Shown here in pieces: positions 30,884 through 40,875 of a DNA stretch of 64,000 nt (position 1 is the first letter of the stretch; each line of letters opens with the position of its first letter). The DNA comes from Nonlabens arenilitoris (GTDB lineage: Bacteria > Bacteroidota > Bacteroidia > Flavobacteriales > Flavobacteriaceae): positions 496,001 through 560,000 of the forward strand of contig NZ_MTPW01000001.1 of the NCBI RefSeq assembly GCF_002954765.1, read 5' to 3'. The notes under the pieces were generated by a model that worked only from the letters and a program-made list of their open reading frames with translations, had not been told where the DNA came from and ran no database searches. Made by a program: the position numbers and the translations under genes.

Positions 30884-32547
30884 TTGAACAACAAAATAGT
30901 CCTTATTATCTATATACTATCATGTTTTTATGGTAACGCACAGAATTTGCGCTTAATATACAAAGCAGGCAACTTAAAAAATCAAGCTAGTTTAGATAGC
31001 CTAACGACATTCAATAATTTTAAAGATTACAAAACATTAAAAAAGTCAAACGACAGTACAATTAATGAATTATATCAAAAAGGTTATATAAATCTATTGA
31101 CTCAACCTTTAAAAAAAATAAATGAAAACACTTATACCCAACTTATAATTCTCAATAAGAAATACAACACTATAGAATTAATTGCAAATCCATTAAATAC
31201 AGAAATCGACAGCTTAATTGAAATTGCGCTTTCGCGAAAGCGTAACCAAAATTATATACCCATATCGGACATAGAAAAAAAATTAAATGAAATCCATTCA
31301 TTCATAATAAATAAAGGCTTTTCATTTCTAAAAATAGAATCGCAACTTTATCAACCTAAAAAAGGAGACACTTTAACTTTATATATAAATTTATCTGTAG
31401 AAGGAAAAAGAAAAATTAACAAAATAAAAATAAAAGGCTATGAAGACTTTCCAAGAAAATACCTCAACAGAATCAATCGTCAACAACTTTTACTTAACAA
31501 CAAAAATCTTGATAACATTACAACAGACATAAAAAAAATCCCTTTCATTAAAATAACGAAAGAACCCGAGATTCTTTTTAAAAAAGACTCGACAATAGTA
31601 TATATATACCTAGAGAGAAAAAACAACAATACAGCAGACGGGTTGATAGGCTTCAACAATTCTGTTAACGGTAAATTAGAACTAAATGGATATATTGATC
31701 TGTCGCTTCACAACAATCTAAACAAAGGTGAGAAACTAACCATTGTATACAGAGGTGAAAATGAAGACCAAACAAGATTAGATATCCAAACAGAATACCC
31801 TTATCTTTTCAAAACCAACATAGGAGTTACGGCAAGCCTAAATTTATTAAGAAGAGACAGCACATACCAAAACTCAACTATTACAACGGGATTATTCTAC
31901 ACTATCAATCCACTAACTAACCTAGGTCTATCATACAAAAAAACGAATCCACTGTCAATGAAATAAGCCAGACTTCTAATAACTTCACAAGCGACAATAT
32001 ATTTCTAGGCATCTCGCACAAAAAACCTAGCAACGAAGATATCTTTACTAACGACTTTATAGCATCGATACAAATTGGTATCGGAAATCGAACATTAGAA
32101 AACAACACAAGTAGACAAACATTTATAAATTCCACTGTGCATCAAAACATCTATATAGACCCTAAACAAAGTATACATTTAGAAAACCATATAAAATATA
32201 TCGGTAGCAAGAACATACTTTTTAACGAGCTTTTTCAAGTTGGTGGCAATAATAGCATCAGAGGATTTAATCAAAATAGTATAGACACTTCTTTCTTTAC
32301 ATCAATTAATACTGAATATAGATACCGTCTAGCTAACGGAATTTACCTACACAGCATCGTTGATTATGCTGTTTTTGAAGACTACAACACAAAACAAACA
32401 CAAAATTTATACGGAATTGGCTTTGGTACAGCAATTTTAACACAGTCCGGTATATTGAGATTGAGTGTAGCAAACGGATCATTTTCTGGAGCTAACATGG
32501 ACTTTTCCAGCACAGTAGCTCATATAAACCTCCAAATTAAATTCTAG
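30884..32547 (+). pseudogene. Omp85/BamA-TamA-like outer membrane protein gene, frameshifted
   Basis: Two frames (30884-31966 and a second frame open before 32137 to 32547) together give one ~554-residue protein. Its parts are a signal peptide (NNKIVLIIYILSCFYGNAQ), a POTRA-like segment around residues 165-250 (VEGKRKINKIKIKGYEDF) and a C-terminal beta-barrel with the Omp85 loop motif GGNNSIRGF, ending in the aromatic LQIKF. The frame breaks in a run of seven A at 31937-31943; one more A restores continuous coding (SYKKNESTVNEISQTS). The only possible start is TTG, since an in-frame stop lies at 30869. Either the gene is decaying, the sequence has a homopolymer error, or a -1 recoding event is used. 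The palindrome copy at 31228-31241 lies inside and encodes LSRKR. Confidence 0.7.
31228..31241. repeat. CGCTTTCGCGAAAGCG-family palindrome, exact copy 5
   Basis: Exact core inside the Omp85-like gene, read as CTT TCG CGA AAG CGT (LSRKR). Confidence 0.9.
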
Positions 32548-32663
32548 AATGTTACCTTAATGTTAACTATCACTTAATTAATTGCATAATTTGATAGGAT
32601 AAAAGTTGTTTTATTAACTATTATTTGTGACTTTTGGCTTTGGCTAATTCAAATAAATCAAAA

Positions 32664-35600
32664 ATGAAAACAAAATTAAATGGAATTTTGACGCTGTTCT
32701 TAGCGTTAGTTGTGCAATTTGCTATTGCACAGACAGTGACCGGTAAGGTTACTGATTTAGCAGGTGAACCAGTATTAGGAGCGACCGTCTTGATTAAAGG
32801 TAGTTCAAACGCTACGACAACAGATTTTGATGGTAACTATTCCATCAACGCAAGTAATGGCGATGTATTAGTTTATTCTTTTGTAGGCTATGAAGCCCAA
32901 GAAATAGCTTTTACAGGTCAATCTACAATCAATGTTACTTTAAAGGCTTCCTTAGACACTGTGGTTATCACGGCTTATGGTAGTCAAAAAAGGGAAGACC
33001 TAACATCAGCGGTAACTGTAGTTGGTGGTGAAGCGATTGAACAAGTGCCAATTGCATCTGTTGACCAAGCTTTACAAGGTTTAGCACCAGGTGTAGATGT
33101 ATCTGTTTCTTCAGGACAACCGGGACGTAGAGGTAACGTTATTATTAGAGGTAGAGCTTCGATTAGTGGAGGAGTTAACCCTTTATATATCATTGATGGT
33201 GTACCTGTAGATGCTGATACTTTTAGAAGTATTAATAATAATGACATCGAATCTCTTTCTATTCTAAAAGATGCTGCCGCGACTGCTCCTTATGGAAACA
33301 GAGCAGCAAATGGTGTTATTTTGATTACCACTAAACGAGGTAAATTTAATTCTCCTTTAAAGATTCAATATAGAGCATTATCAGGATTTTCAACCTTAGT
33401 ATCACCACAGTTTGAAGTTATGAATAATGAGCAGTATTTAAGATTTTCAAGAGATCAGTTAGGATCTGGATTTGGTGTAGGATTATCAGATGCAGATATT
33501 GCAGCTACTCCAAACGCAAATTGGTTAGATGTACTAACAAGAGATGGAAACACTAATAGCCATGAGGTTAATTTCACACAAGGAACTGACAAAACAAGAA
33601 GCTATACATCTTTGGCTTATTTTAATCAAGAAGGTGTAACTAATAGAAGTAAATTAGAACGTTTTTCTTTTAGAACTAATTACACTAATCAGTCATCTGA
33701 TAAGTTTCACTACAACACTCAATTAAGTGTTAGTTATAGTAAAAACGACTTTGTAGTTGATAGAGATAGATCTTCAAGTTTATTTGGAGCAAATAGTGGA
33801 GGTCAATTAGACAACCCTTTTATTGTACCTTACCTAGCCTTACCATTCTTAGACCCTTACAATGCAGATGGATCTATTAATTATATAGGAACTCAACAAA
33901 GTGGTGCTCTTGATGCAAATGGAAATATTAATCCTGATGGAGCGAATGGATTTGTAAACACTCCATATCTTGCATTAAATACACAAAGATTTAATACAGA
34001 CCGCGAGTCTGAATTTAAAGCAATCGGTACTGCTGATGCGAAGTGGTTAATAAATGATAAATTTGATCTAGGTGCAAGAATTGGACTAGATTACAATAAT
34101 TCTCAAGAATTAAATATAGTGTCTCCAAACAGCCTTAGAGGTTTAGTTTCACCAGACGTTACTGCAGAATTTAAAGGTTCTCAAACAGAAGGTTATATTA
34201 GAAGTTTTGTTGCTAACGTAAATCCTTATTTAAGTTATAATGACCAATTTAATGATGTTCACAATGTTAACGCATCAATTAACACTGAGTATAATTACAC
34301 TAATTTTCAGACTGCGTTTTTCCAAGCATTTGGATTAAATCCTAACTTACCAGGTAGTGGTAGCGGTTTTACTGATGGAAACGTGGACCCATTGTATATT
34401 CCTAATGTAGGTTCTTCTGAGTCAGAATTAGCTTTATTTAGTGCTTTTATATTAGCTAACTATAATTATGATAACAAGTATGGTCTTAATGTAAACTTAA
34501 GACGTGATGGATCATCTAGATTCTCTGAAGAAAACAGATGGGGTACATTCTGGTCAGTTGGTGGATATTGGAATGCTCATAAAGAAGACTTTATGCAAGA
34601 CCAAGATTTATTTAACACTTTGAAACTTAGAGCCTCTTACGGAAGAGTTGGAAATCAAGCAGTAGGCGGATTCTATGTAGGATTAGAGCGTGTATCAAAT
34701 GTAACAGGTTACCAAGGACTACCTGGATACCGACCAACATCATTAGTTGCAGATGATTTAGTATGGGAAATCACTAAGCAAGCCAATTTAGGTGTTGAAT
34801 TTGGTATGTGGAAAGATAGATTAACAGGAGTTGTTGAGATTTATAGAAATCAAACTGACAATCTTTTCTTTGCCTCGCCAGTTAGTTTATCTTCTGGATT
34901 TGCCACTGTTACTAAAAACGTTGCTGGATTAAGAAACGAAGGTGTTGAAATCGGATTAGATTATAAGTTGATAAACAACGATGATTTAAGATGGAGTGTA
35001 TTTGTTAATGCTGCATTTAATCAAAATGAAATTACAAGTTTAGCTCCAGGATCTGAATTTTTAGATCAAGGAACTACAGCATTACAAGTTGGTGAGTCTT
35101 TAAGAACATTTCACTTAGTTGAATGGGCAGGAGTTAACCCAGCTACTGGTAATCCTCTGTATCGTGATATTGATGGTAACTTAACCGAAACATTTAATGA
35201 AGGTAGAGATAAGAAATTTACTGGAAAAACAGCAGATCCAAAATGGACAGGTGGTTTCGGTACAAATATTTCTTATAAAGGATTCCAACTTAATTCTTTA
35301 TTCTCATTTGTAACTGATAGATGGAGAACTAATGGATCATTGGGTATTTTAGAGGATGTTAGCTTAGCTGGATTTGCTAATCAATCAACTAGTATGTTAG
35401 ATGCATGGCAACAGCCAGGAGATATCACTGATACTCCATCAATTGCTTCAGGATCTACACGTTTACAATTACATGACAGATATCTAGAAGATGCATCTTA
35501 TTTAAGATTAAGAAACGTTACTTTATCTTATTCTCTTCAAGATAACGCTCTAGATAAAATTGGATTCTTAAAAGGATTAAGAGTATATGCACAAGGTACT

Positions 35601-35717
35601 AATCTCGTTACATTTACTAAATGGAGAGGATTTGATCCAGAATCAACATTCACTTCTTCGTTCTTTGACTATCCTGCTGTTAGACAATACACTTTCGGTC
35701 TAGATATAACATTATAA
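32664..35717 (+). CDS. SusC/RagA-family TonB-dependent outer membrane transporter
   Basis: This 1017-residue protein imports oligomeric nutrients across the outer membrane using TonB energy. The ATG at 32664 starts a signal peptide (MKTKLNGILTLFLALVVQFAIAQ); the frame's upstream TTG is rejected. A carboxypeptidase-regulatory-like domain (VTGKVTDLAGEPVLGATV, residues ~24-105) precedes a plug with ITAYGSQKREDLTSAV, PLYIIDGVPV and AAATAPYGNRAANGVILITT. A 22-strand-type barrel follows to the C-terminus (YTFGLDITL). It is followed after nine bases by susD and then a lipoprotein gene. No glycoside hydrolase, sulfatase or peptidase gene is nearby, so the substrate cannot be told. Confidence 0.93.
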   Translation: MKTKLNGILTLFLALVVQFAIAQTVTGKVTDLAGEPVLGATVLIKGSSNATTTDFDGNYSINASNGDVLVYSFVGYEAQEIAFTGQSTINVTLKASLDTVVITAYGSQKREDLTSAVTVVGGEAIEQVPIASVDQALQGLAPGVDVSVSSGQPGRRGNVIIRGRASISGGVNPLYIIDGVPVDADTFRSINNNDIESLSILKDAAATAPYGNRAANGVILITTKRGKFNSPLKIQYRALSGFSTLVSPQFEVMNNEQYLRFSRDQLGSGFGVGLSDADIAATPNANWLDVLTRDGNTNSHEVNFTQGTDKTRSYTSLAYFNQEGVTNRSKLERFSFRTNYTNQSSDKFHYNTQLSVSYSKNDFVVDRDRSSSLFGANSGGQLDNPFIVPYLALPFLDPYNADGSINYIGTQQSGALDANGNINPDGANGFVNTPYLALNTQRFNTDRESEFKAIGTADAKWLINDKFDLGARIGLDYNNSQELNIVSPNSLRGLVSPDVTAEFKGSQTEGYIRSFVANVNPYLSYNDQFNDVHNVNASINTEYNYTNFQTAFFQAFGLNPNLPGSGSGFTDGNVDPLYIPNVGSSESELALFSAFILANYNYDNKYGLNVNLRRDGSSRFSEENRWGTFWSVGGYWNAHKEDFMQDQDLFNTLKLRASYGRVGNQAVGGFYVGLERVSNVTGYQGLPGYRPTSLVADDLVWEITKQANLGVEFGMWKDRLTGVVEIYRNQTDNLFFASPVSLSSGFATVTKNVAGLRNEGVEIGLDYKLINNDDLRWSVFVNAAFNQNEITSLAPGSEFLDQGTTALQVGESLRTFHLVEWAGVNPATGNPLYRDIDGNLTETFNEGRDKKFTGKTADPKWTGGFGTNISYKGFQLNSLFSFVTDRWRTNGSLGILEDVSLAGFANQSTSMLDAWQQPGDITDTPSIASGSTRLQLHDRYLEDASYLRLRNVTLSYSLQDNALDKIGFLKGLRVYAQGTNLVTFTKWRGFDPESTFTSSFFDYPAVRQYTFGLDITL

Positions 35718-35726
35718 AAAAGCAAA

Positions 35727-37121
35727 ATGAAAAATTTAATTAAATTATTATTTGTTGCCGCAGCTCTAGTGAGCTGTGACGACTCATTAGACAGATTGCC
35801 TGTCGACCAACTTGTTCCTGCAACTGCTTATAATACAGTTGAAGATTTACAATTAGGTGTTTCAGGAATGTATGATACTTACCCTACATTCTCAGAGCTA
35901 TTGGTAAACTCACTAGCTACAGATAATACGGTAATTGGTGAAGATAACGGTGGACAAGATGTTCAATTACACAATCTAAACCTGAACCCATCTGGTGGAG
36001 ATCAAGGTATCTATTCAAGCTATAGTAGATTAGCTAATCTTGCGTCACGTGTTATTGAAAACGCAAGCTTTTTAAACATCGATTCAGCAAATACTGATGA
36101 CATAGCTACAAGAGATAATCTTGTTGGACAGGCATATGCAACTAGAGCATTTGCACACCTAAAGATGTTTGAATACTTTACACCTGACTACACAAATCCA
36201 AGTGGTCTTTCTGTACCTTACGTTGATTTTGTAGCTTTAAGTAGTGATTTCCCTGCAAGAGAAACTGTTGCTGACTTTGCAGCTAAAATAGATGCAGACT
36301 TTACCCAAGCTGAAACTTTATTAGCTGACAACAATGGAATCGATGTATTCAATAAGAATTCTGTAACTTTCATGAGAGCAAGATTTGCACTAGCTACTGG
36401 AGCAAATATCGATGCTATCAATTTTGCAACTACATTGATTTCTAATTCTGGTACTTCTCTAGCAAATCAAACTGCTTATGTTAACATGTTTTCAGATTTA
36501 GATCAGTCTGAGGTTATATTCCAAAGAGTATATACTCAAGCAGATGCTGCGAGAATAGCTGGCCCATGGTTCTTTACTGGTACTGGAGGAGAGAAATGGG
36601 AAGTTTCTAATGATCTATTAGCTGAAATTGACCCTATTAATGATCCTGCGAGAGCACAAGTTTTAGTTTTAAACGGAGCAACTAGCGCACCATTCGGAGT
36701 TGGAAAATATCCTGGAAGTAATGGATTGAACTTCTTAAACAACATGAAAGAAATGAGAATATCTGAACTTTACTTGATACGTGCAGAAGCTCATGCAAGA
36801 GAAAATCAACTAGGACAAGCAGCTAGCTCAATTCAATCTTTAAGAGATCAGAGATTAGTGTCTAGTCCAGTTGTAGCTTATACTACTCAAGCAGAGGCTT
36901 TGGATGATATCTTGGCTGAGAGAAGACTTGAATTAGCTTTTGAAGGACATAGATGGAAAGACCTGAAAAGATTTAACCAAGGATTTACAAGAAATGCTAT
37001 GGATTGTGGTGGAGCTACACCTTGTCAATTAAACGCAGGTGATTTTAGATTCACGCTTCCTCTTCCTCTAACTGAAGTACTAAATAATCCTAACATCACA
37101 GAAAACAATCCTGGATACTAA
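35727..37121 (+). CDS. SusD/RagB-family nutrient-binding surface lipoprotein
   Basis: This 464-residue protein forms the lid over the SusC channel and binds the nutrient outside the cell. The N-terminus MKNLIKLLFVAAALVSCDD is a lipoprotein signal with lipobox LVSC, lipidated Cys near residue 17 and following Asp residues. It contains RLPVDQLVPATAYNTVEDL, the tetratricopeptide-like helices (AYATRAFAHLKMFEYF) and the SusD signature MRISELYLIRAEAHAR and LAERRLELAFEGHRWKDLKR. It is translationally close to susC (nine bases). Confidence 0.93.
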   Translation: MKNLIKLLFVAAALVSCDDSLDRLPVDQLVPATAYNTVEDLQLGVSGMYDTYPTFSELLVNSLATDNTVIGEDNGGQDVQLHNLNLNPSGGDQGIYSSYSRLANLASRVIENASFLNIDSANTDDIATRDNLVGQAYATRAFAHLKMFEYFTPDYTNPSGLSVPYVDFVALSSDFPARETVADFAAKIDADFTQAETLLADNNGIDVFNKNSVTFMRARFALATGANIDAINFATTLISNSGTSLANQTAYVNMFSDLDQSEVIFQRVYTQADAARIAGPWFFTGTGGEKWEVSNDLLAEIDPINDPARAQVLVLNGATSAPFGVGKYPGSNGLNFLNNMKEMRISELYLIRAEAHARENQLGQAASSIQSLRDQRLVSSPVVAYTTQAEALDDILAERRLELAFEGHRWKDLKRFNQGFTRNAMDCGGATPCQLNAGDFRFTLPLPLTEVLNNPNITENNPGY

Positions 37122-37132
37122 AACTTATAATT

Positions 37133-37975
37133 ATGAAAAAAATAAAATATATATCACTTGCTCTAGCTTTTATAGCTGCATTGAGTAGCTGTGATGAAAC
37201 AGAACCAATTATATATAACGGTGGAGGTGATGCCTTAATTACCTTTAGTCAATCTCAATATAATCTTGAGATAGTTATTGATGATGTAGGTGATTTAGAG
37301 GTGCCAGTGAACGCCTCTACCCTTTCTTCTGAAGATAGAACATTCAATATAGAAGTAGTAATGGATGGGACAACTGCTCTTGACGGTTCATACAGCGTAG
37401 CAAGTTCTGTTACCATTCCTGCAAATCAATATCAAGGTACATTTACTATTAATGGAACTGACATCGCAGGAGTTGATACAAATCCTTTAGATTTAGTTAT
37501 AGGTATTACTGATGGAGATGGATACGTAACTGGAAGTAATTCAATCGTAAAAGTTTTACAAATTTGTCCAGTTGATGAAACATTCTTTACAGGTGATTAT
37601 CAGATGTTACATTTAGTTTTTAATGGTTTTGGTGTACCTACTTTTGGGTCTGGCAAAATGGTTGAATTAGAAAGACCTGCTGGTAATACTAGAACTTTTG
37701 ACGCTCCTTACGGACCAGATCTAGGAACATTTAGCACGGTAACTTGGGAATTCAATTTATCTTGTAATGAAATTGTATGGTCAGCTAGTCAGGATGCTTT
37801 AGTAGGCTGTGCTGCAACAGCTGCAAACATAGAACTTAGTACTGCTGATCCTGCTTTTGGTAATGGTACATATGACCCACTTAATGATGCTACATTTACA
37901 ATGAATTTTGTTGATGATGATGTAGATGACTGTGGAGCAAGAACAAACGTTTCTATTCTTATGACTAAAATCTAG
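37133..37975 (+). CDS. Surface lipoprotein of the SusCD unit, function unknown
   Basis: This 280-residue protein has a lipoprotein signal peptide (MKKIKYISLALAFIAALSSC, lipidated Cys at 20) followed by Asp/Glu. The N-terminal ~110 residues resemble Calx-beta/BACON-like immunoglobulin folds found in SusE/SusF-position proteins (DALITFSQSQYNLEI, GDLEVPVNAS). The C-terminal half is Cys-containing and acidic (DDDVDDCGAR). It lies 11 bases after susD and before a strong terminator, so it belongs to the susCD transcript and probably binds the same ligand at the cell surface. No specific family was recognised. Confidence 0.65.
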   Translation: MKKIKYISLALAFIAALSSCDETEPIIYNGGGDALITFSQSQYNLEIVIDDVGDLEVPVNASTLSSEDRTFNIEVVMDGTTALDGSYSVASSVTIPANQYQGTFTINGTDIAGVDTNPLDLVIGITDGDGYVTGSNSIVKVLQICPVDETFFTGDYQMLHLVFNGFGVPTFGSGKMVELERPAGNTRTFDAPYGPDLGTFSTVTWEFNLSCNEIVWSASQDALVGCAATAANIELSTADPAFGNGTYDPLNDATFTMNFVDDDVDDCGARTNVSILMTKI

Positions 37976-37994
37976 TCTTAGATTTATATTTATC

Positions 37995-38027
37995 AAAACG
38001 CCTCAACCATTGGTTGGGGCGTTTTTT
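37995..38027 (+). terminator. Intrinsic terminator of the susCD-lipoprotein operon
   Basis: AAAACGCC-T-CAACCA pairs with TGGTTG-G-GGCGTTTT, followed by TTTTTTATTT. Its descending arm also supplies the TTG of the rlmB promoter. Confidence 0.92.
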
Positions 38028-38042
38028 ATTTACATACATTTG
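38014..38042 (+). promoter_or_regulatory. rlmB: rlmB promoter overlapping the upstream terminator; leaderless arrangement
   Basis: TTG (38014-38016) lies 18 bases before TACATTTG (38035-38042), an exact match to the Bacteroidota consensus. The -7 box ends four bases before the rlmB ATG, predicting a leaderless transcript. Confidence 0.6.
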
Positions 38043-38046
38043 CAAT

Positions 38047-38781
38047 ATGGAAAAGACTACATACATTTATGGCTTGCGTGCGATTATAGAAGCTATAGAA
38101 AGCGGACAAAACTTAGGTAAGATCTATTTACTTAGAGAGGCTGAAGGTGTTCTAATGGGACAACTAAAAACGTTAGTAAATAAACATAAAATAACCAACT
38201 CTTTTGTACCGGCAGAGAAATTAGATAAGATATCAAATCATGGAAATCACCAAGGTGCTGTAGCCTCCATATCTCCTATAGATTTTGCTTCACTTGAAGA
38301 GATTCTAGAAAAACGCAATGTTGAATCTAAAGAAATCTACCTTCTATTAGATGGCGTTACAGATGTAAGAAATTTTGGTGCTATCATAAGAACAGCAGAG
38401 TGTACTGGCGTTAGCGCTATAATTATTGGAGAAAGTGGATCGGCACCAATTAATCCAGCTACGATTAAAACTAGTGCAGGGGCTGTATTTAATATACCCA
38501 TCTGTAAAGTCTCACATATAAAAGATGCCGTTTTCCTAATGAAAGCTTACGGTATTACCACCATAGGCGCCACTGAAAAGTCAGCCAAAGTAGTATATGA
38601 TGTTGACCTTAATCAATCCATAGCACTTATCATGGGAAGTGAAGATCGTGGTATTAACCCTTCAACTCTGAAGGTGATTGACGAGCCTATTAAACTACCT
38701 ATGAAAGGAGATATCGCCTCTCTTAATGTATCAGTAGCATGTGGAGCAATCTTATATGAAATTGTAAGGCAGCAAGGATAG
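38047..38781 (+). CDS. rlmB: 23S rRNA (guanosine-2'-O-)-methyltransferase, SpoU family (RlmB-like)
   Basis: This 244-residue protein methylates the ribose of a 23S rRNA guanosine (G2251 in E. coli). An N-terminal substrate-binding domain (YIYGLRAIIEAI) is followed by the SPOUT trefoil-knot domain with motif 1 DGVTDVRNFGAIIRTAE, motif 2 LIMGSEDRGI and motif 3 LPMKGDIASLNVSVA. The start at 38047 was chosen because the longer frame would begin with TTG inside a terminator hairpin. The gene converges on the rhomboid gene with nine bases between the stops. Confidence 0.93.
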   Translation: MEKTTYIYGLRAIIEAIESGQNLGKIYLLREAEGVLMGQLKTLVNKHKITNSFVPAEKLDKISNHGNHQGAVASISPIDFASLEEILEKRNVESKEIYLLLDGVTDVRNFGAIIRTAECTGVSAIIIGESGSAPINPATIKTSAGAVFNIPICKVSHIKDAVFLMKAYGITTIGATEKSAKVVYDVDLNQSIALIMGSEDRGINPSTLKVIDEPIKLPMKGDIASLNVSVACGAILYEIVRQQG

Positions 38782-38790
38782 GATAGGATA

Positions 38791-39465
38791 CTATTCTTCT
38801 TCATCCAATTCAATGAAGTTGCCATTCTCGTCAAATTGCCGCATGAATGGATCATCATCTATATTAAAGTCAGGATTCTCCCATTGGTATTTCATTTTTT
38901 CGGGCAATTTATTTTTAGTCACAATAGCTAGAATTATTCCTACTACTCCACCACTCAAATGGCCTTCCCAAGAAATACCCGTTTTTAACGGCAATACATA
39001 CCATACCATACTACCATAAAAAAAAGTAACTACAAAACTTAATGCAAGCATTCTATAGTGCTTAGTAAATACGCCTTTAAAAAATAAGAAGCTAGCTAGC
39101 AAGTATATTAAACCACTTGCTCCTATATGATATGATGGTCTACCGATAATCCAAGTCATTAAACCACTAAAGATTAAACCTAAGCATAAAACTTTAAAAC
39201 TAATACTTCTATAAAAGTAACTGAGTGCAGTAACTAAAACTAAAGATGGTAACGTATTGCTCCATAGGTGTCCCAGATCTGCATGTATGAATGGGCTAAA
39301 AATCACTCCTTTTAATCCACTCCATTTACCAGGTCTAATACCTAAATTTGTGAAGTTAAAATGATATTTAACCTCGATAGTATAAACCAACCAGATCAAA
39401 ATTATAAACACTAGTGCTGGTAAAACGGTATAGATATCAAATTTAAAATATTGAGAATCTTTCAT
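38791..39465 (-). CDS. Rhomboid-family intramembrane serine protease
   Basis: This 224-residue inner-membrane protein has about six hydrophobic helices. The catalytic dyad is visible as Ser117 in HIGASGLIY and His169 in WEGHLSGG; the oxyanion region is HADLGHLWSN (residues 61-70). The C-terminus after residue ~190 is a short acidic cytoplasmic tail (FNIDDDPF, LDEEE). It probably cleaves single-pass membrane proteins; substrates are unknown. It is divergent from rarA and convergent with rlmB. Confidence 0.9.
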   Translation of the reverse strand: MKDSQYFKFDIYTVLPALVFIILIWLVYTIEVKYHFNFTNLGIRPGKWSGLKGVIFSPFIHADLGHLWSNTLPSLVLVTALSYFYRSISFKVLCLGLIFSGLMTWIIGRPSYHIGASGLIYLLASFLFFKGVFTKHYRMLALSFVVTFFYGSMVWYVLPLKTGISWEGHLSGGVVGIILAIVTKNKLPEKMKYQWENPDFNIDDDPFMRQFDENGNFIELDEEE

Positions 39466-39567
39466 ACTTAAGAGATATCAAGAACACAGCCAAAAGGAAA
39501 TCTAGAAAAAGTGTCATGACAATATAGTTTTTGGATTTAAATCGTAATAATAAATTACAGCTATTCC

Positions 39568-39575
39568 TATCTTCG
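39568..39575 (+). promoter_or_regulatory. rarA: Candidate -7 box of rarA, TATCTTCG, leaderless arrangement
   Basis: TATCTTCG matches TAnnTTTG at all but one position and ends four bases before the rarA ATG. No good -33 TTG was found. Confidence 0.35.
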
Positions 39576-39579
39576 TACA

Positions 39580-40875
39580 ATGCTTAATTCACCACTTGCC
39601 GAACGTATAAGACCTCAAAATCTTAATGACTATTTAAGTCAAAATCATTTAATAGGAGAAAAAGGTACACTGAGACAACATATTCTTAATGGGACTATAC
39701 CTTCATTAATTTTATGGGGACCACCAGGCACAGGTAAAACAACACTAGCAAACATCATCGCTCAAGAAAGTAAACGTCCGTTTTACACTCTCAGTGCTAT
39801 TAATAGCGGTGTCAAAGATGTTAGAGAAGTCATAGACAAGGCAAAAAATTCTGGAGGTTTGTTTACAGCAAAAAACCCAATATTATTTATAGACGAGATT
39901 CATCGTTTTAGTAAATCACAACAAGATTCTTTGCTAGCAGCTGTTGAAAAAGGATGGGTTACCCTAATAGGCGCAACGACTGAGAATCCAAGCTTTGAAG
40001 TCATCCCTGCATTATTATCCAGATGTCAAGTTTATGTATTAGACGCTTTCGCGAAAGCGGACCTAGAAGAACTACTACATAGGGCTATAAAGGTAGATGA
40101 AGTATTAAGTAATAAAGATATCACACTTGCCGAAACAGAGGCTCTACTGCGCATAAGCGGCGGTGATGCTAGAAAGCTGCTCAACATATTTGAATTAGTG
40201 ATTAACAGTCAACCATTAGGCCCTATTGTAATTACTAATGAATTAGTTTTTGAACAAGTACAATCTAATCCTGCTAGATATGATAAGACTGGAGAACAGC
40301 ATTATGACATTATAAGTGCTTTTATTAAATCTATAAGAGGAAGTGATCCCAATGCTTCAGTATACTGGCTAGCAAGGATGATTGAAGGTGGAGAGGATTT
40401 AAAATTTATAGCACGACGTATGCTTATTCTTGCCAGTGAAGATATAGGGAATGCAAATCCAACAGCTCTTATTATGGCTAATAACGCATTTCAAGCGGTC
40501 TCTACGATAGGTTATCCAGAATCTAGAATCATCTTGAGTCAATGTGCTATTTACCTCGCAACATCAATTAAAAGTAACGCTTCTTATCTAGCCATAGGAC
40601 AGGCTCAACAAATTGTTAAGCAAACAGGTGACTTACCAGTTCCATTAGGCTTAAGAAATGCTCCTACAAAGTTGATGAAAGAACTAGGATATGGTCAGGA
40701 ATATAAATATGCTCACGATCATCCTGGCAACTTTGCTCAGTATGACTTTTTACCTAAAGAGATTAGTAAAACAAAATTTTTTGAACCAGGTAATAATCCT
40801 AGAGAGCAAGCTCAAAGAGAGTTTTTAGAGAAACGCTGGAAGGATCATTATGATTATAAGCCTAATAAAGGTTGA
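39580..40875 (+). CDS. rarA: Replication-associated recombination protein A (AAA+ ATPase, MgsA/RarA)
   Basis: This 431-residue clamp-loader-like AAA+ ATPase acts at stalled replication forks. Walker A GPPGTGKT is at residues 47-54, Walker B/DEIH at 105-108 (LFIDEIHRF), sensor 1 GATTENPSF and the [10 protein letters not shown] sensor-2 region. The C-terminal tetramerisation domain includes [19 protein letters not shown] and EDIGNANP. The palindrome copy at 40045-40058 encodes AFAKA in a loop after RCQVYVLD. The 3' end overlaps the converging yjjG-like gene by 22 bases. Confidence 0.95.
   Translation: MLNSPLAERIRPQNLNDYLSQNHLIGEKGTLRQHILNGTIPSLILWGPPGTGKTTLANIIAQESKRPFYTLSAINSGVKDVREVIDKAKNSGGLFTAKNPILFIDEIHRFSKSQQDSLLAAVEKGWVTLIGATTENPSFEVIPALLSRCQVYVLDAFAKADLEELLHRAIKVDEVLSNKDITLAETEALLRISGGDARKLLNIFELVINSQPLGPIVITNELVFEQVQSNPARYDKTGEQHYDIISAFIKSIRGSDPNASVYWLARMIEGGEDLKFIARRMLILASEDIGNANPTALIMANNAFQAVSTIGYPESRIILSQCAIYLATSIKSNASYLAIGQAQQIVKQTGDLPVPLGLRNAPTKLMKELGYGQEYKYAHDHPGNFAQYDFLPKEISKTKFFEPGNNPREQAQREFLEKRWKDHYDYKPNKG
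40045..40058. repeat. CGCTTTCGCGAAAGCG-family palindrome, exact copy 6
   Basis: Exact core inside rarA, read in the frame GCT TTC GCG AAA GCG (AFAKA), different from copies 1, 5 and 11. Confidence 0.9.

Noticed and set aside
32590..32640. Promoter of susC
   Set aside because: Sequences resembling TAnnTTTG (for example TATTATTTG) have the wrong internal spacing; no assignment is made.
37799..37996. 65-residue minus-strand frame rich in Ile/Cys
   Set aside because: Antisense to the susCD lipoprotein gene and terminator, low complexity, no start signals.
38014..38046. Upstream TTG start of rlmB
   Set aside because: It lies inside the terminator hairpin and before the -7 box; family N-terminus matches the ATG at 38047.
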